Counted from the first letter of the stretch, positions 1 to 7,859 are shown. The stretch is 13,701 nucleotides of DNA from Syntrophomonas sp. UBA4911 (GCA_002398105.1 DHCD01000060.1:29448-43148); one strand, 5' to 3'. Notes: generated from the sequence alone by a model not told the origin. Program-made: numbers and translations.

Positions 1-74
1 ATTATCATGATTATCATACTAATTTACTCAAATTTTGTCAATCAATATTTCAAGAATCTTGATAATAATGATAG
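1..74. promoter_or_regulatory. Fur-box-like direct repeats
   Basis: Positions 1-17, read on the - strand, give ATGATAATCATGATAAT, two copies of ATGATAAT separated by C. Positions 59-74 give TTGATAATAATGATAG. Both resemble the GATAAT hexamer array of Fur boxes. No gene starts nearby in the window, so the likely target is a gene off the left edge. AT-richness makes chance matches easy, so this is only a candidate. Confidence 0.3.
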
Positions 75-126
75 GAAATCAAGAGAAGATTTTTGCCATG
101 GTAATTATTGAGGAGATGAATTTGGG

Positions 127-165
127 CTCAGGCCAAGATTTTAGTTGCCTGAGTGCAGATTTTTG
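127..165 (+). terminator. possible intrinsic terminator
   Basis: CTCAGG (127-132) pairs with CCTGAG (148-153), extended by CAA/TTG inside across a one-base bulge. A short T-rich tail follows (TGCAGATTTTT). It could end a transcript entering from the left. The T-run is a few bases away from the stem, so efficiency is doubtful. Confidence 0.3.
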
Positions 166-240
166 TTGCACCTGGCCAACATTTCTGCAATAAAAATACT
201 AATGATTCGGCTATGTTTTTTACATTGATTCAGGGGAGAA

Positions 241-296
241 CGCGGATATATTAAAAAGCCTGGTATTGCGCATCCGTTTTGCTTTTTTAATCTGCG
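241..296. repeat. long imperfect inverted repeat / bidirectional hairpin
   Basis: The left arm at 241-259 (CGCGGATATATTAAAAAGC) is nearly complementary to the right arm at 281-296 (GCTTTTTTAATCTGCG), with a small bulge. The 21-base loop contains the palindrome TGCGCA. Both strands have a T-run within the 3' arm, so it could act as a bidirectional terminator or be the end structure of a small vanished element. No target duplication was recognised. Confidence 0.4.
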
Positions 297-550
297 TCTA
301 TTTACTTATTTAATTTGTAGTATATATAAGAATGTTAATATATAATTATATCCATATAAGTAAAAAAATAATATATAAGATACTAAATGTAAATAAAAAC
401 AAGAAAAGCAGATATTTTTAAACTAAATATATTTTCATAATATAACTTAAATTGCTGATAATTAATTTTGTTGCGGGATAGAAACAAATATGAGTGGATT
501 TCAGTAACAATTGATTACTCAAGGGCCGGTAGAAGTAGATTTTGGACAAG

Positions 551-566
551 TGGCACACTCTATGCA
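551..566 (+). promoter_or_regulatory. sigma-54 (-24/-12) promoter candidate
   Basis: TGGCACACTCTATGCA fits the -24/-12 consensus TGGCAC-N5-TTGC with GG and GC at exactly the required spacing (552-553 and 564-565). The one weak position is A for T in TTGC. It points toward the sigma-54 activator gene at 727, suggesting autoregulation or transcription of the 570-726 leader. The expected start would be about 577. Confidence 0.45.
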
Positions 567-726
567 TTAGAACTAATTGAATCTATTGCTTGAAAAATGG
601 CCTCACCCCTCAATGACGGCAAACAACAAAGGAGGTGATGGGTCCGATAATAGCCAAAATGAAATATCCTGTAAAAGTTCAAGGAGTTTAATTTGAAATC
701 TATATTTATAGGAATGAGGTATTTAT

Positions 727-2835
727 ATGAAAATTCGGGAAATTATGAGTTCCAACCCTATTACCTTAAGTCCTGACCAAAAAATCAGTGAAGCAGTAGC
801 TATTTTCATAGACAATAAGATAGATGGCGCCCCAGTAATAAACAAAAACGGGAAATTAGTGGGCCTTTTTACCAAGAGTCATATTTATCGTTTAATAAAT
901 ACCAGTATGGATATAGATGCCAGAGTTGAAAAGTTAATGACTCGGAACATTTTAGTCGGTTATCCCGATGAGGAGTTTGGGGAGGTGGTTAATCCCACCG
1001 TACCTCGGCTTCCTGTGGTTAATGAGACCGGGCATGTTGTAGGCATGATTACCCGTGGAGATATAGCCAAAGCTTTCTTTTATTCCTACAGTAAAATTTG
1101 TCTGGAATATGATACTATAATCAATTCAGCCTATAATTTGATTGTCTCCGTAGACGAAAAGGGTATGATCAGAATTTGGAATTCGTCGGCGGAAAGATTG
1201 CTGGGCAAGAGAGCAGAAGACGTTATCGGCAGAAATATTCTAGATGTGCTTCCTGACAGTGATCTTATTGATGTAATCCAGACTGGAAAAGTTGAGCCCG
1301 TGAGGAAAGTGAAGCTCAATGAGCGTTTCTTTATATCTAACCGCTCCCCTATTATAAAGGATAGGAACATAATTGGAGCGGTAGCAGTTCTTCAGGATAT
1401 ATCCGACCTTGATAAAATGTCTCAGGAATTAAGTTATGTCAAAGAGTTGAATAAAGAACTTGACGCTATAGTGGAATCATCTTTCGATGGGCTATTTATA
1501 ACCGATGGCCAAGGAATTACCTTGCGTTACAATAAGGCCTTTGAGCAGTTGACGGGGATAGAGGCCTGTGAATACCGGGGACGAAGCGTAGATGAAATTA
1601 AGCGTGACGGAATTATTTCCGATCCTGTTACCTGCTACGTACTGGAACAGAAGAAATCAATAACCGTTATGCAGAAAAGCCGGAGCGGAAAAATCACCCT
1701 GACTACAGGGAATCCGGTGTTTGATGTAAAAGGTGAGATAATAAGGGTCGTTTGTAACGTCAGAGATATAACTGAACTGAATCTATTGAAACAGGAACTG
1801 GAGAAAGAACAAGGGTTAAGTCAGCATTATGAGAACCAAATTCGGGTTATGCAGTTAAAATATACGGCCAATGAAAGACTGGTGGCAAATTCCCCTAAAA
1901 TGAGGAATTTGGTAGACATGGTCATAAGATTGGCCGTAGTTGATTCTACCATATTAATAACCGGTGAATCAGGTACCGGCAAGGGGCTAATTGCGGAGAC
2001 CATTCATTCCAATAGTATGCGCAAGAATAAACCTTTAATCAAGGTGAACTGCGGAGCCATTCCTGAGAATTTGCTGGAGTCAGAATTGTTCGGATACGAA
2101 GGCGGGGCCTTCACAGGAGCTAAGAAAGAAGGCAAGCCGGGATTTGTTGAACTGGCAGCCGGAGGTACCATATTTCTGGATGAGATTGGCGAGATACCTT
2201 TAAATTTGCAGGTAAAGCTGCTGCGGTTTTTACAGGATAAGGAGATTACCCGAGTCGGGGGAGAAAATTCTATTGAAGTTGATGTACGCATTATCACTGC
2301 TACCAACAGAGATCTTCTGGAAATGGTGCAGAAAAAGCAGTTCCGTGAGGATCTTTATTATAGATTGAATGTAGTACCGGTGAAATTACCGGCCCTACGC
2401 GAAAGAAAGGAAGATATCCCCTCTCTGGTAGCCAATTTTACTCAAATCTGCAATCGCAAATATAAGATGAATAAAAGGTTCTCTCCCGGAGTTATTGAGG
2501 CTTTCATACAATATGATTGGCCTGGTAATGTAAGAGAGTTGGAGAATCTTATTGAGAGAATGATTGTTATTACGAACCGGGATATAATAACCACGGGCGA
2601 TCTGCCTTCTTGTTTATGGGATACGGTGAAAGATGATAATTCGTGTGTTCTGGTTTCGGGAATAGTTCCTCTTAAAGAGGCTATAGAAATGGTGGAGAAA
2701 CAATTATTGGAAAGGGTTTATGCCAAATATCGGACTACCAGACAGATGGCGGACGCATTGAAAGTAGATGCTTCAACCATAGTAAGAAAAGCGGCAAAAT
2801 ACCGCATTTCCAAAAGTCTAAGACTCAATCATTAA
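727..2835 (+). CDS. sigma-54-dependent transcriptional activator (CBS-PAS-PAS-AAA+-HTH)
   Basis: This 702-aa protein is a bacterial enhancer-binding protein that opens sigma-54 promoters by ATP hydrolysis. Residues 1-115 form a CBS pair (possible adenosyl-nucleotide sensing). Two PAS domains follow at about 125-230 and 245-355, then a short coiled linker. The AAA+ domain (about 388-625) has Walker A GESGTGKG at 413-420, the sigma-54 contact loop GAFTGA at 460-465, and Walker B GGTIFLDE near 479-486. The C-terminus carries a TyrR/Fis-like helix-turn-helix around 668-695 (TTRQMADALKVDASTIVRKA). There is no receiver domain, so the signal is probably read directly by CBS/PAS. The start has a GAGG ribosome site 7 bases upstream. 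The gene is convergent to the nitrogenase-like cluster, but no clear -24/-12 promoter was found in front of that cluster. Regulation of the cluster is therefore only suggested by proximity. The function class is secure; the target genes are not known. Confidence 0.93.
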   Translation: MKIREIMSSNPITLSPDQKISEAVAIFIDNKIDGAPVINKNGKLVGLFTKSHIYRLINTSMDIDARVEKLMTRNILVGYPDEEFGEVVNPTVPRLPVVNETGHVVGMITRGDIAKAFFYSYSKICLEYDTIINSAYNLIVSVDEKGMIRIWNSSAERLLGKRAEDVIGRNILDVLPDSDLIDVIQTGKVEPVRKVKLNERFFISNRSPIIKDRNIIGAVAVLQDISDLDKMSQELSYVKELNKELDAIVESSFDGLFITDGQGITLRYNKAFEQLTGIEACEYRGRSVDEIKRDGIISDPVTCYVLEQKKSITVMQKSRSGKITLTTGNPVFDVKGEIIRVVCNVRDITELNLLKQELEKEQGLSQHYENQIRVMQLKYTANERLVANSPKMRNLVDMVIRLAVVDSTILITGESGTGKGLIAETIHSNSMRKNKPLIKVNCGAIPENLLESELFGYEGGAFTGAKKEGKPGFVELAAGGTIFLDEIGEIPLNLQVKLLRFLQDKEITRVGGENSIEVDVRIITATNRDLLEMVQKKQFREDLYYRLNVVPVKLPALRERKEDIPSLVANFTQICNRKYKMNKRFSPGVIEAFIQYDWPGNVRELENLIERMIVITNRDIITTGDLPSCLWDTVKDDNSCVLVSGIVPLKEAIEMVEKQLLERVYAKYRTTRQMADALKVDASTIVRKAAKYRISKSLRLNH

Positions 2836-2848
2836 CTAAAGCCTTAAA

Positions 2849-2940
2849 GCCATCCGGTGAGACAGTATCAGTCACAAAGCCGCAACTCCAAGGCAAAGTT
2901 AAAAGAATGGCCGGCTCGACCTCGGCCTCGGATACCACCT
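2849..2940 (+). ncRNA. GC-rich structured segment, possible riboswitch relic
   Basis: Between the converging genes lies an unusually GC-rich stretch. GCCAT (2849-2853) pairs with ATGGC (2907-2911), enclosing a GCC/GGC hairpin (2879-2881 with 2892-2894). Short blocks GGTGAGAC (2856-2863), CCGCAACT (2880-2887) and CGGATACC (2929-2936) occur in the order of similar blocks in cobalamin riboswitches, followed by a terminator hairpin. The match is incomplete (no canonical GCCACTG box seen), and no + strand gene lies just downstream, so this may be a relic or coincidence. Confidence 0.22.
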
Positions 2941-2952
2941 GGGGAGAATTTT

Positions 2953-2982
2953 ACCGAAGGTTTTTAAGCCTTCGGTATTTTT
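2953..2982 (+). terminator. intrinsic terminator
   Basis: ACCGAAGG (2953-2960) and CCTTCGGT (2969-2976) form a perfect 8-bp stem with an 8-base loop, followed by ATTTTTG. It ends transcription of the sigma-54 activator on the + strand. The - strand flank lacks a U-run, so it is a poorer terminator for the opposing cluster. Confidence 0.8.
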
Positions 2983-3000
2983 GAATCAATTTATAGTTTC

Positions 3001-4179
3001 CTACGATTTTTTATTTGATAAGCTTTGCAGCAAGTTTTCCATTTCAGCCCCAACCAGCAAAGGCATCTGGTTCCAGTATAGATAGCCGGACACCGCAGGG
3101 TGCGGCAGAACATGGCATTTTAATGTCTTCGCAGCGGGTATGCCGGCAATCAGCGGATCGGCAAGCATACTATCATATTTACCGCTGCGCAGCATCTTAA
3201 TCAGGTGACCTTCGTCTTTCAGCAAAATATCCTCCGGAAGGGCTAGTGCCGGCTCCAGGGCAAAAAAACTGGCCACAGTTATCCTGCGGCAGCTACCTGC
3301 TTGCCACAGGGCTGCCCGCAATGAATTGGCCATAACCTGCTCCCCGACAACCAGCATGGAAGAAACCGCCTTTTGGGTTGAGGGTCCTCCGGTGATGATC
3401 CGGCTTACCTTGTCCAGTTCCGTTTGCCGGATCATTTGAATTATGCTTTGACTATATCTTTGTCCCAGGGGGACAGCGACGATATAGGGAATGCCGAACT
3501 GTGCCCGCATATATTGGGCTGCCGCCCACCCGGTCTGGGATACCACCAGATTAACTGCGGCGCCAGCAGCCCGGCGCACCTGTTCCAAATCGCTTTCCAT
3601 CAATAAACTGGCATTGATCTTAAACCCATGCTCTTCCAGCAGTTTTCGAAAAAGTTTACTATTATTATTAGCCGAAAAATCCAGAGGGGTCAGTCCCAAA
3701 ATGTTTACGCTATTAGCTATGGTCATCCCTGCGGGAGCGGTAAATCTTTTCAGCAGCATCATAAACGCATCGGAAACGCCTTTGTTGTAATAGGAAAAAC
3801 CGGTGGTATTAAAACCTAAAGCGGGGCGACCGCTGCGCGCTTCTATTTCCCGCGCCATCCCGGTCATATCCATACCGATAATAGCCGGAACCGGGCTTCC
3901 CAGCACCGCAATAAAATCCGCATGCAGTTTTTCTGCCGCCTCAACTACCTGCAGGATTACTTTTTCATCATTCCCAAGCACTGCATCCATGGTCCGCAGC
4001 TGTGAACAGAGGATGGATTTTTTCTTTACTGTCCAGCGCGGTTCGTCGCAATTGATATAATTGCCTGTACAGCCTTGAGCGTCGTTGATAACCACCAGGC
4101 AATTTAAATCAAATAAAGCTGAACAGACCCCCGAATAATCACTGGAAAAGGTGGGAAGGTAAATGGACAATTGTTTCAT
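3001..4179 (-). CDS. nitrogenase component 1-like protein (second subunit)
   Basis: This 392-aa protein belongs to the oxidoreductase/nitrogenase component 1 superfamily (NifD/K, NifE/N, BchN/B, CfbD). The start is placed at the ATG at 4179, which follows AAGGAGT at 9 bases; an upstream in-frame ATG at 4233 would overlap the preceding gene. The N-terminal DAQGCTGNY (Cys37) matches the first cluster-ligand region of the family. Further cysteines are C19, C27, C44 and C58. The segment GSPVPAIIGMD at about 94-104 aligns with the region that carries the third P-cluster cysteine in NifD (CPVGLIGDD), but has no Cys. It is about 100 residues shorter than NifD/NifK. It lies 31 bases after its partner gene and is the last gene of the cluster. 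It probably forms a heteromeric catalytic component with the 4211-5431 product, reduced by the NifH-like protein. The substrate is unknown; N2 fixation is unlikely. Confidence 0.82.
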   Translation of the reverse strand: MKQLSIYLPTFSSDYSGVCSALFDLNCLVVINDAQGCTGNYINCDEPRWTVKKKSILCSQLRTMDAVLGNDEKVILQVVEAAEKLHADFIAVLGSPVPAIIGMDMTGMAREIEARSGRPALGFNTTGFSYYNKGVSDAFMMLLKRFTAPAGMTIANSVNILGLTPLDFSANNNSKLFRKLLEEHGFKINASLLMESDLEQVRRAAGAAVNLVVSQTGWAAAQYMRAQFGIPYIVAVPLGQRYSQSIIQMIRQTELDKVSRIITGGPSTQKAVSSMLVVGEQVMANSLRAALWQAGSCRRITVASFFALEPALALPEDILLKDEGHLIKMLRSGKYDSMLADPLIAGIPAAKTLKCHVLPHPAVSGYLYWNQMPLLVGAEMENLLQSLSNKKS

Positions 4180-4210
4180 TAAAACTGTACTCCTTTTTAG
4201 AACATGTGGG

Positions 4211-5431
4211 TTACCAGGATGTTTGCTTATCACAGGCAGCGCGCATAAGCCCCATTAATTTTCGGATACCGTGAAAGCCGTAAAAAGATTCGTCATCAGA
4301 AATTCTCACAAAATGGCGGGCCCGCAGCGTATAAGCGCAGTCAAAACCAATAGCCAGACATTCCGGGCTGAACCCGAAGCCAGGAATGGCATCGTATCTT
4401 TCTGTCCGTAAAACTTTGATATGCGGGTACTGTTGAGTCAGCCAGGCCTCGTCCTCACGGTTGATATCTCTGATGCGCGTAGTAAATATGGCCTTTACCC
4501 GGAAGCCATATTGGTGCAAGGCTCTGGCCAGGGCAAAAGGTCTTAAGGTTGCGGAAGAGTCCACAACGACCGGCATGTCGCCCATATGTTCCCGCGCTTC
4601 CTGCACCGCACGCCGGGTTTGCATGATTTCCGAATCGAAATCCGGGCTTTTTTGATCCAATAGAACGGCAATATTTTCGTAATTCTGCACAACTTCGCTG
4701 ATATCATAAGACGCTGGACTGACGAAATAAGGAATACCCAGTCTGCGACTCATATTTTCCGCGGCCAACTTCCCTATAGGTGCCAATACCAGATTCAAGC
4801 GGCTGTCCGCCATCTGCTGATATTCCGCGAATGTCCGGCAAGCGAACATCTGGCGTACCTGATGGACTCCCCACTGGTTCAGCACGGAAAAGAATTCACT
4901 TTCCGCGTCAATAGGAGCAAAATTACCGATAAGATTAATCCCATCGTCCTTTTTTCCGGAATAATCCAAAAGGCCATAGAGTTGATTATAAATACTCATT
5001 CCGGGCATTGTTTTCCCATCCAAGGCCACGGGGTGGTTATGGCAAACGGTGAAGCGCAGGGAAGGAAAGCGGGTGCTCAGTTCTTGCAGCAGAGCTTGTT
5101 CGTCGGTACCTAAAAAGTCGTCAATGCATTTTAAAAATATAATAAATGCTTGGGGAAGGGGCTTTAGTACCGTTATTAACTCTTCAACGGCATCGCCGAT
5201 GAATTTTTCATAATATCCGGATGCTATGTCAGCTTCCGTAATCTGGAGAAAAGAAACGGAATCTTTCCTGCCCAGTTCCAGAGCCTGAAGGGAATGGTGA
5301 CGGCCGCAGGCAGACGGACATACGTGCAGGTTGTGGCTCTCCGGCAGGCGTAAGAAATCGTTATGCTGTCTATAGTTGGGAACAAAATAGGCAAGGCCTT
5401 TGTCAGTCAAAATATTACGTATGTCAGTCAT
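4211..5431 (-). CDS. nitrogenase component 1-like protein (first subunit)
   Basis: This 406-aa protein is a second member of the nitrogenase component 1 superfamily. The start at 5431 is chosen because GGAG precedes it at about 11 bases; the longer in-frame form from 5488 runs through sequence without a ribosome site. Likely Fe-S ligands are C38 and C42 in HVCPSACGRHH and C102 in LKCIDDFLGTD, the last matching the C-x(7)-D pattern around the third cluster cysteine of NifD-type proteins. Three cysteines in this chain and fewer aligned ones in the partner recall the 3+1 ligand arrangement of DPOR. The FeMo-cofactor Cys/His ligands of NifD are not recognisable. A terminator-like hairpin at 5490-5524 separates it from the permease gene, so the pair may have its own promoter (weak TTGCAA/ATTATG candidate at about 5455-5485) or depend on readthrough. 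A decayed copy of its last codons exists at about 12420-12469. Confidence 0.82.
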   Translation of the reverse strand: MTDIRNILTDKGLAYFVPNYRQHNDFLRLPESHNLHVCPSACGRHHSLQALELGRKDSVSFLQITEADIASGYYEKFIGDAVEELITVLKPLPQAFIIFLKCIDDFLGTDEQALLQELSTRFPSLRFTVCHNHPVALDGKTMPGMSIYNQLYGLLDYSGKKDDGINLIGNFAPIDAESEFFSVLNQWGVHQVRQMFACRTFAEYQQMADSRLNLVLAPIGKLAAENMSRRLGIPYFVSPASYDISEVVQNYENIAVLLDQKSPDFDSEIMQTRRAVQEAREHMGDMPVVVDSSATLRPFALARALHQYGFRVKAIFTTRIRDINREDEAWLTQQYPHIKVLRTERYDAIPGFGFSPECLAIGFDCAYTLRARHFVRISDDESFYGFHGIRKLMGLMRAACDKQTSW

Positions 5432-5489
5432 TATTAAATCATCTCCGAAACCATAATTCCTGGCAGGTGAAATATTGCAACCAGGCAAG

Positions 5490-5524
5490 CTATAAAATAA
5501 AGAGGCCGGGAATTTTGCCCGGCC
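5490..5524 (-). terminator. intrinsic terminator/attenuator after the permease gene
   Basis: On the - strand GGCCGGG (5524-5518) pairs with CCCGGCC (5510-5504) around a 7-base loop, followed by the U-rich TCTTTATTTTA. It lies between the permease and the component-1 genes, so it may limit readthrough into them. The 5' arm coincides with the remains of a Walker A region in the ATPase pseudogene. Confidence 0.6.
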
Positions 5525-5622
5525 CTACCAGACGCATTGTATCCTCGGCTTCAATTTCCACGGCGATATTTTCCATAATTACATTAGGCCCAGATCCCAC
5601 AGTTCCTAATTACCAGCTTCAT
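5514..5622 (-). pseudogene. truncated ABC transporter ATPase start (remnant)
   Basis: Directly after the permease, with an ATGA overlap, the DNA begins MKLVIRNCG, matching MKLEIKNADCG of the intact ATPase at 11871. A deletion, a frameshift and an in-frame TAA follow. In the next frame MENIAVEIEAEDTMRLVGP then GK aligns with KNVSMDVETGDIMCLLGP and GK of the intact ATPase, with three P-loop codons deleted. Homology stops at about 5514, so only the first 40 or so codons remain. It shows that the permease was once followed by its own ATPase gene. Confidence 0.85.
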
Positions 5623-6716
5623 ACCCATTTCCTTTTTTTCCTTCTCAGTAATAAAAATATAAAAAAGGGAGCGCCGATTAGTGAGGTCAAAATGCCTAAC
5701 GGTATTTCCATGACAAATAGACTTCGGGCCAGATCATCAATAAAAAGAAGATAAGCGGCTCCGATTAATACGGAAGCAGGAAGAACTACTTTATTATTTT
5801 GCCCTACGATCAATCGGGACAAATGCGGAATAACCAGGCCAACCCAGCTAATTTGGCCCCCGACTGAAACCGCCGCGCTGGTAATCAAGGTGGCGCAAAG
5901 GATCATTATGAGCCGTATCCGGCTAGTATTTATCCCCATGGACTGAGCTTCCTCATCCCCAAAGGAAAGGGCGTTAAGCTTCCAGCGTAATAAAAGCAGG
6001 GGCACGGTTCCTAGCAGTACTGGCAGAACAAGAATCTGCACATCTTTCAGGGATATGGTAGTAAGTCCCCCCATAAGCCAAAAGGTTATAGCCGGGAGTT
6101 TGCTGTAGGGATCGGCGACATATTTGGTTATGGAAATGAAGGCCTGAAACAGTGCCATAACCACCATGCCCACCAGAACCAGCATCAATATTTCGTCCTC
6201 GCCGTTACCCACCGCCTTGCTAATGGTGTAAGACAAAGCGACAGCCGCGATCCCAAAAGTAAAGGCACTGATTTGGACCCCTACGGCATTGCAGGACAAT
6301 AATAAGGCCAGAGCAGCGCCGAAGCTGGCTCCAGCCGAACATCCGAGAATATCCGGCGATACCATGGGATTTTTAAACAACCCCTGATAGGTTGCTCCAG
6401 CTATGGAAAGAGCGGCGCCGATCAACATGGCGGCGAGAATTCTCGGCAGCCTGATCTTGAATATGATGGTTTCCACCATATTTGACCAGGTAGGAGGACC
6501 GTGGATTATTTTAACCCAAAATACCTGCAGCAGTTCTGCCGGCGACAGCGTAAATCTTCCTATAAAAAAAGAAAGAAAAAATAAACCGACCAGTATAAGC
6601 AGGCATATCAGCAAAATAAAACCTTTATTATTATTCGATTTTAGGACGGCTCCTGCCCCGATACCAGTATCAGCGGCGGAAATTCGATTTTTCTTGGTAT
6701 GGGGAAATGCAATCAC
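5619..6716 (-). CDS. FecCD-type ABC transporter permease
   Basis: This is a polytopic inner-membrane permease of the BtuC/FecCD family, which imports iron-siderophores, heme, cobalamin or, in MolB-type systems, molybdate/tungstate. It has a cytoplasmic N-terminal tail of about 33 residues, then multiple hydrophobic segments. Family hallmarks are GAALSIAGATYQGLFKNP followed by PDILGCSAGASFGAA, and the loop SWVGLVIPHLSRLIVG that contacts the ATPase. Length (365 aa from the GTG) is slightly above the usual 330-350. The start is uncertain: the only in-frame start codon is GTG at 6716, which overlaps the GGGAGG ribosome site instead of following it. The gene lies 37 bases after the binding-protein gene and ends KKRKWV with its TGA overlapping the ATG of an ATPase remnant. 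It probably works with the distant intact ATPase at 11092-11871. Family is certain; substrate is not. Confidence 0.92.
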   Translation of the reverse strand: MIAFPHTKKNRISAADTGIGAGAVLKSNNNKGFILLICLLILVGLFFLSFFIGRFTLSPAELLQVFWVKIIHGPPTWSNMVETIIFKIRLPRILAAMLIGAALSIAGATYQGLFKNPMVSPDILGCSAGASFGAALALLLSCNAVGVQISAFTFGIAAVALSYTISKAVGNGEDEILMLVLVGMVVMALFQAFISITKYVADPYSKLPAITFWLMGGLTTISLKDVQILVLPVLLGTVPLLLLRWKLNALSFGDEEAQSMGINTSRIRLIMILCATLITSAAVSVGGQISWVGLVIPHLSRLIVGQNNKVVLPASVLIGAAYLLFIDDLARSLFVMEIPLGILTSLIGAPFFIFLLLRRKKRKWV

Positions 6717-6753
6717 CTCCCTGTTTAGCCATGGACGGTTTTGCTTCCATGCT

Positions 6754-7827
6754 TTATTTTGATGCCGAACCGGGATTCAAAAAGGCGGTGTATTCAGCAT
6801 CGCTGAGGGAATAATGGTAGAATTCCTTATAAAACTCTATCGTTTTTGCCTTTAAATCAATATCATGCATAGCTTCCGGATAAAGTGTCTTGGCCAGCCA
6901 TAAAAAGCCTAAAGGTGATTCGGGGGAGGGACGGTCCCACCAAAAAGCTCCCATCGGATTGTCGTATACCTGGTTGTTTTTTACCGCCTTTAAGTCTTGG
7001 AATTTTGGATCCTTTTTTATCCCGGCAGCGGATAAATTGGCATTATTCCTGGATATTATTACATCCGGATCCCATTGCATCAGTTGTTCATCATTGATCT
7101 TGGTAGCCGAGCCGAGTTCCGCAGCCACATTAATGCCGCCGGCCGTTTCAATTAGCTCTTGACCCCATTTGGCTTTACCTTCTGTTTCATAGGCCGAACC
7201 ATTCATCAGGTATACTTTTTTGCGTTGTTCCGGGGGTATATTGGTCACCCGGTCGCTGATCAGCTTTATGGTATCATCCCAATAGGTGACGAGTTTCTGG
7301 GCTTTCTGTTCTTCATTAAATATGGTTCCCATGGTTTGAAATTCTTTTTTCAGGGTTTCAATGTCAGCCTGGGAGCAAAGGACTGAATATACCGGAATAT
7401 CTGCATCTTTTATTTTTTTATTGCCGGTGGGGGAGAACACCCCGGCAATAACCAGATCGGGGTCGGCTTTGGCTATCTCCTCCAGATTCGCTTCATCTCC
7501 CAGACCTAAATCCGGGATGTCTTTAAATTGCGGGAACATTTTCAGCAATTGATCAAATTTACCGACACTGGTAGGCTGTGCTACAACCTTTTGGCTGGCG
7601 CCGAAAAGAGCTATTTCTTGACCGGCGCCGCCATAACAAGTGATTACTATTCTGTCAATTTTAGCCGGTATTTCAACTTCGGCTCCGGATGCATCAACAA
7701 CGACCTTAGTTTTAGGTTCAGCATTCTGAGATTCGTCCTTTGGCTGAGATTGTCCGCAACCTGTCAGTAAAGCTGCGGATAGAACCAGAACCATTATTAA
7801 ACTTATCGGGGCAAATTTTTTAAACAT
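6754..7827 (-). CDS. ABC transporter substrate-binding lipoprotein (FepB/BtuF class)
   Basis: This 357-aa periplasmic-binding-protein-like lipoprotein captures the ligand for the FecCD permease. The signal peptide ends in a lipobox LLTGC with Cys24 as the lipidated residue, followed by a charged linker. The mature part has the class III two-lobe pattern: a first lobe from DRIVITCYGGAGQEIALFGA, a central helix around residues 160-190, and a second lobe with WDPDVIISRNNA and VYDNPMGAFWWDRPSPESP. The Trp-rich end resembles that of iron-chelate, corrinoid and MolA-type binding proteins, so the ligand cannot be fixed. The start follows GGAGG at 7 bases. The gene begins a subgroup with the permease and is preceded by a structured intergenic element (7860-7942) that may control it. 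Confidence 0.93.
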   Translation of the reverse strand: MFKKFAPISLIMVLVLSAALLTGCGQSQPKDESQNAEPKTKVVVDASGAEVEIPAKIDRIVITCYGGAGQEIALFGASQKVVAQPTSVGKFDQLLKMFPQFKDIPDLGLGDEANLEEIAKADPDLVIAGVFSPTGNKKIKDADIPVYSVLCSQADIETLKKEFQTMGTIFNEEQKAQKLVTYWDDTIKLISDRVTNIPPEQRKKVYLMNGSAYETEGKAKWGQELIETAGGINVAAELGSATKINDEQLMQWDPDVIISRNNANLSAAGIKKDPKFQDLKAVKNNQVYDNPMGAFWWDRPSPESPLGFLWLAKTLYPEAMHDIDLKAKTIEFYKEFYHYSLSDAEYTAFLNPGSASK

Positions 7828-7859
7828 TTCACTACCTCCATATACTAATAATTAATATG

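Larger units (their letters stand above)
1..726. other. AT-rich gene-free upstream region
   Basis: No convincing coding sequence is visible on either strand. The stretch holds the Fur-like repeats (1-74), a hairpin at 127-153, a long imperfect inverted repeat at 241-296, a very AT-rich tract at about 300-470, and a sigma-54-type promoter at 551-566. A near-perfect anti-16S Shine-Dalgarno (AAAGGAGGTGAT, 628-639) precedes only a 17-codon reading frame (638-691). The ribosome binding site of the regulator gene at 727 is the GAGG about 7 bases upstream of its ATG. Confidence 0.6.

Noticed and set aside
490..570. Short open stretch QLITQGPVEVDFGQVAHSMH as a transposase remnant
   Set aside because: It is only about 20 codons, bounded by stops, and the VDFG resemblance to IS21-type transposases is too slight.
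638..691. 17-codon frame behind a near-perfect Shine-Dalgarno
   Set aside because: The ribosome site is only 2 bases from the ATG and the peptide MGPIIAKMKYPVKVQGV has no recognisable feature; kept only as a possible leader peptide.
3001..5431. True NifDK (dinitrogenase)
   Set aside because: The proteins are about 100 aa too short, lack recognisable FeMo-cofactor ligands, and no nifB/E/N/V genes are in the window.
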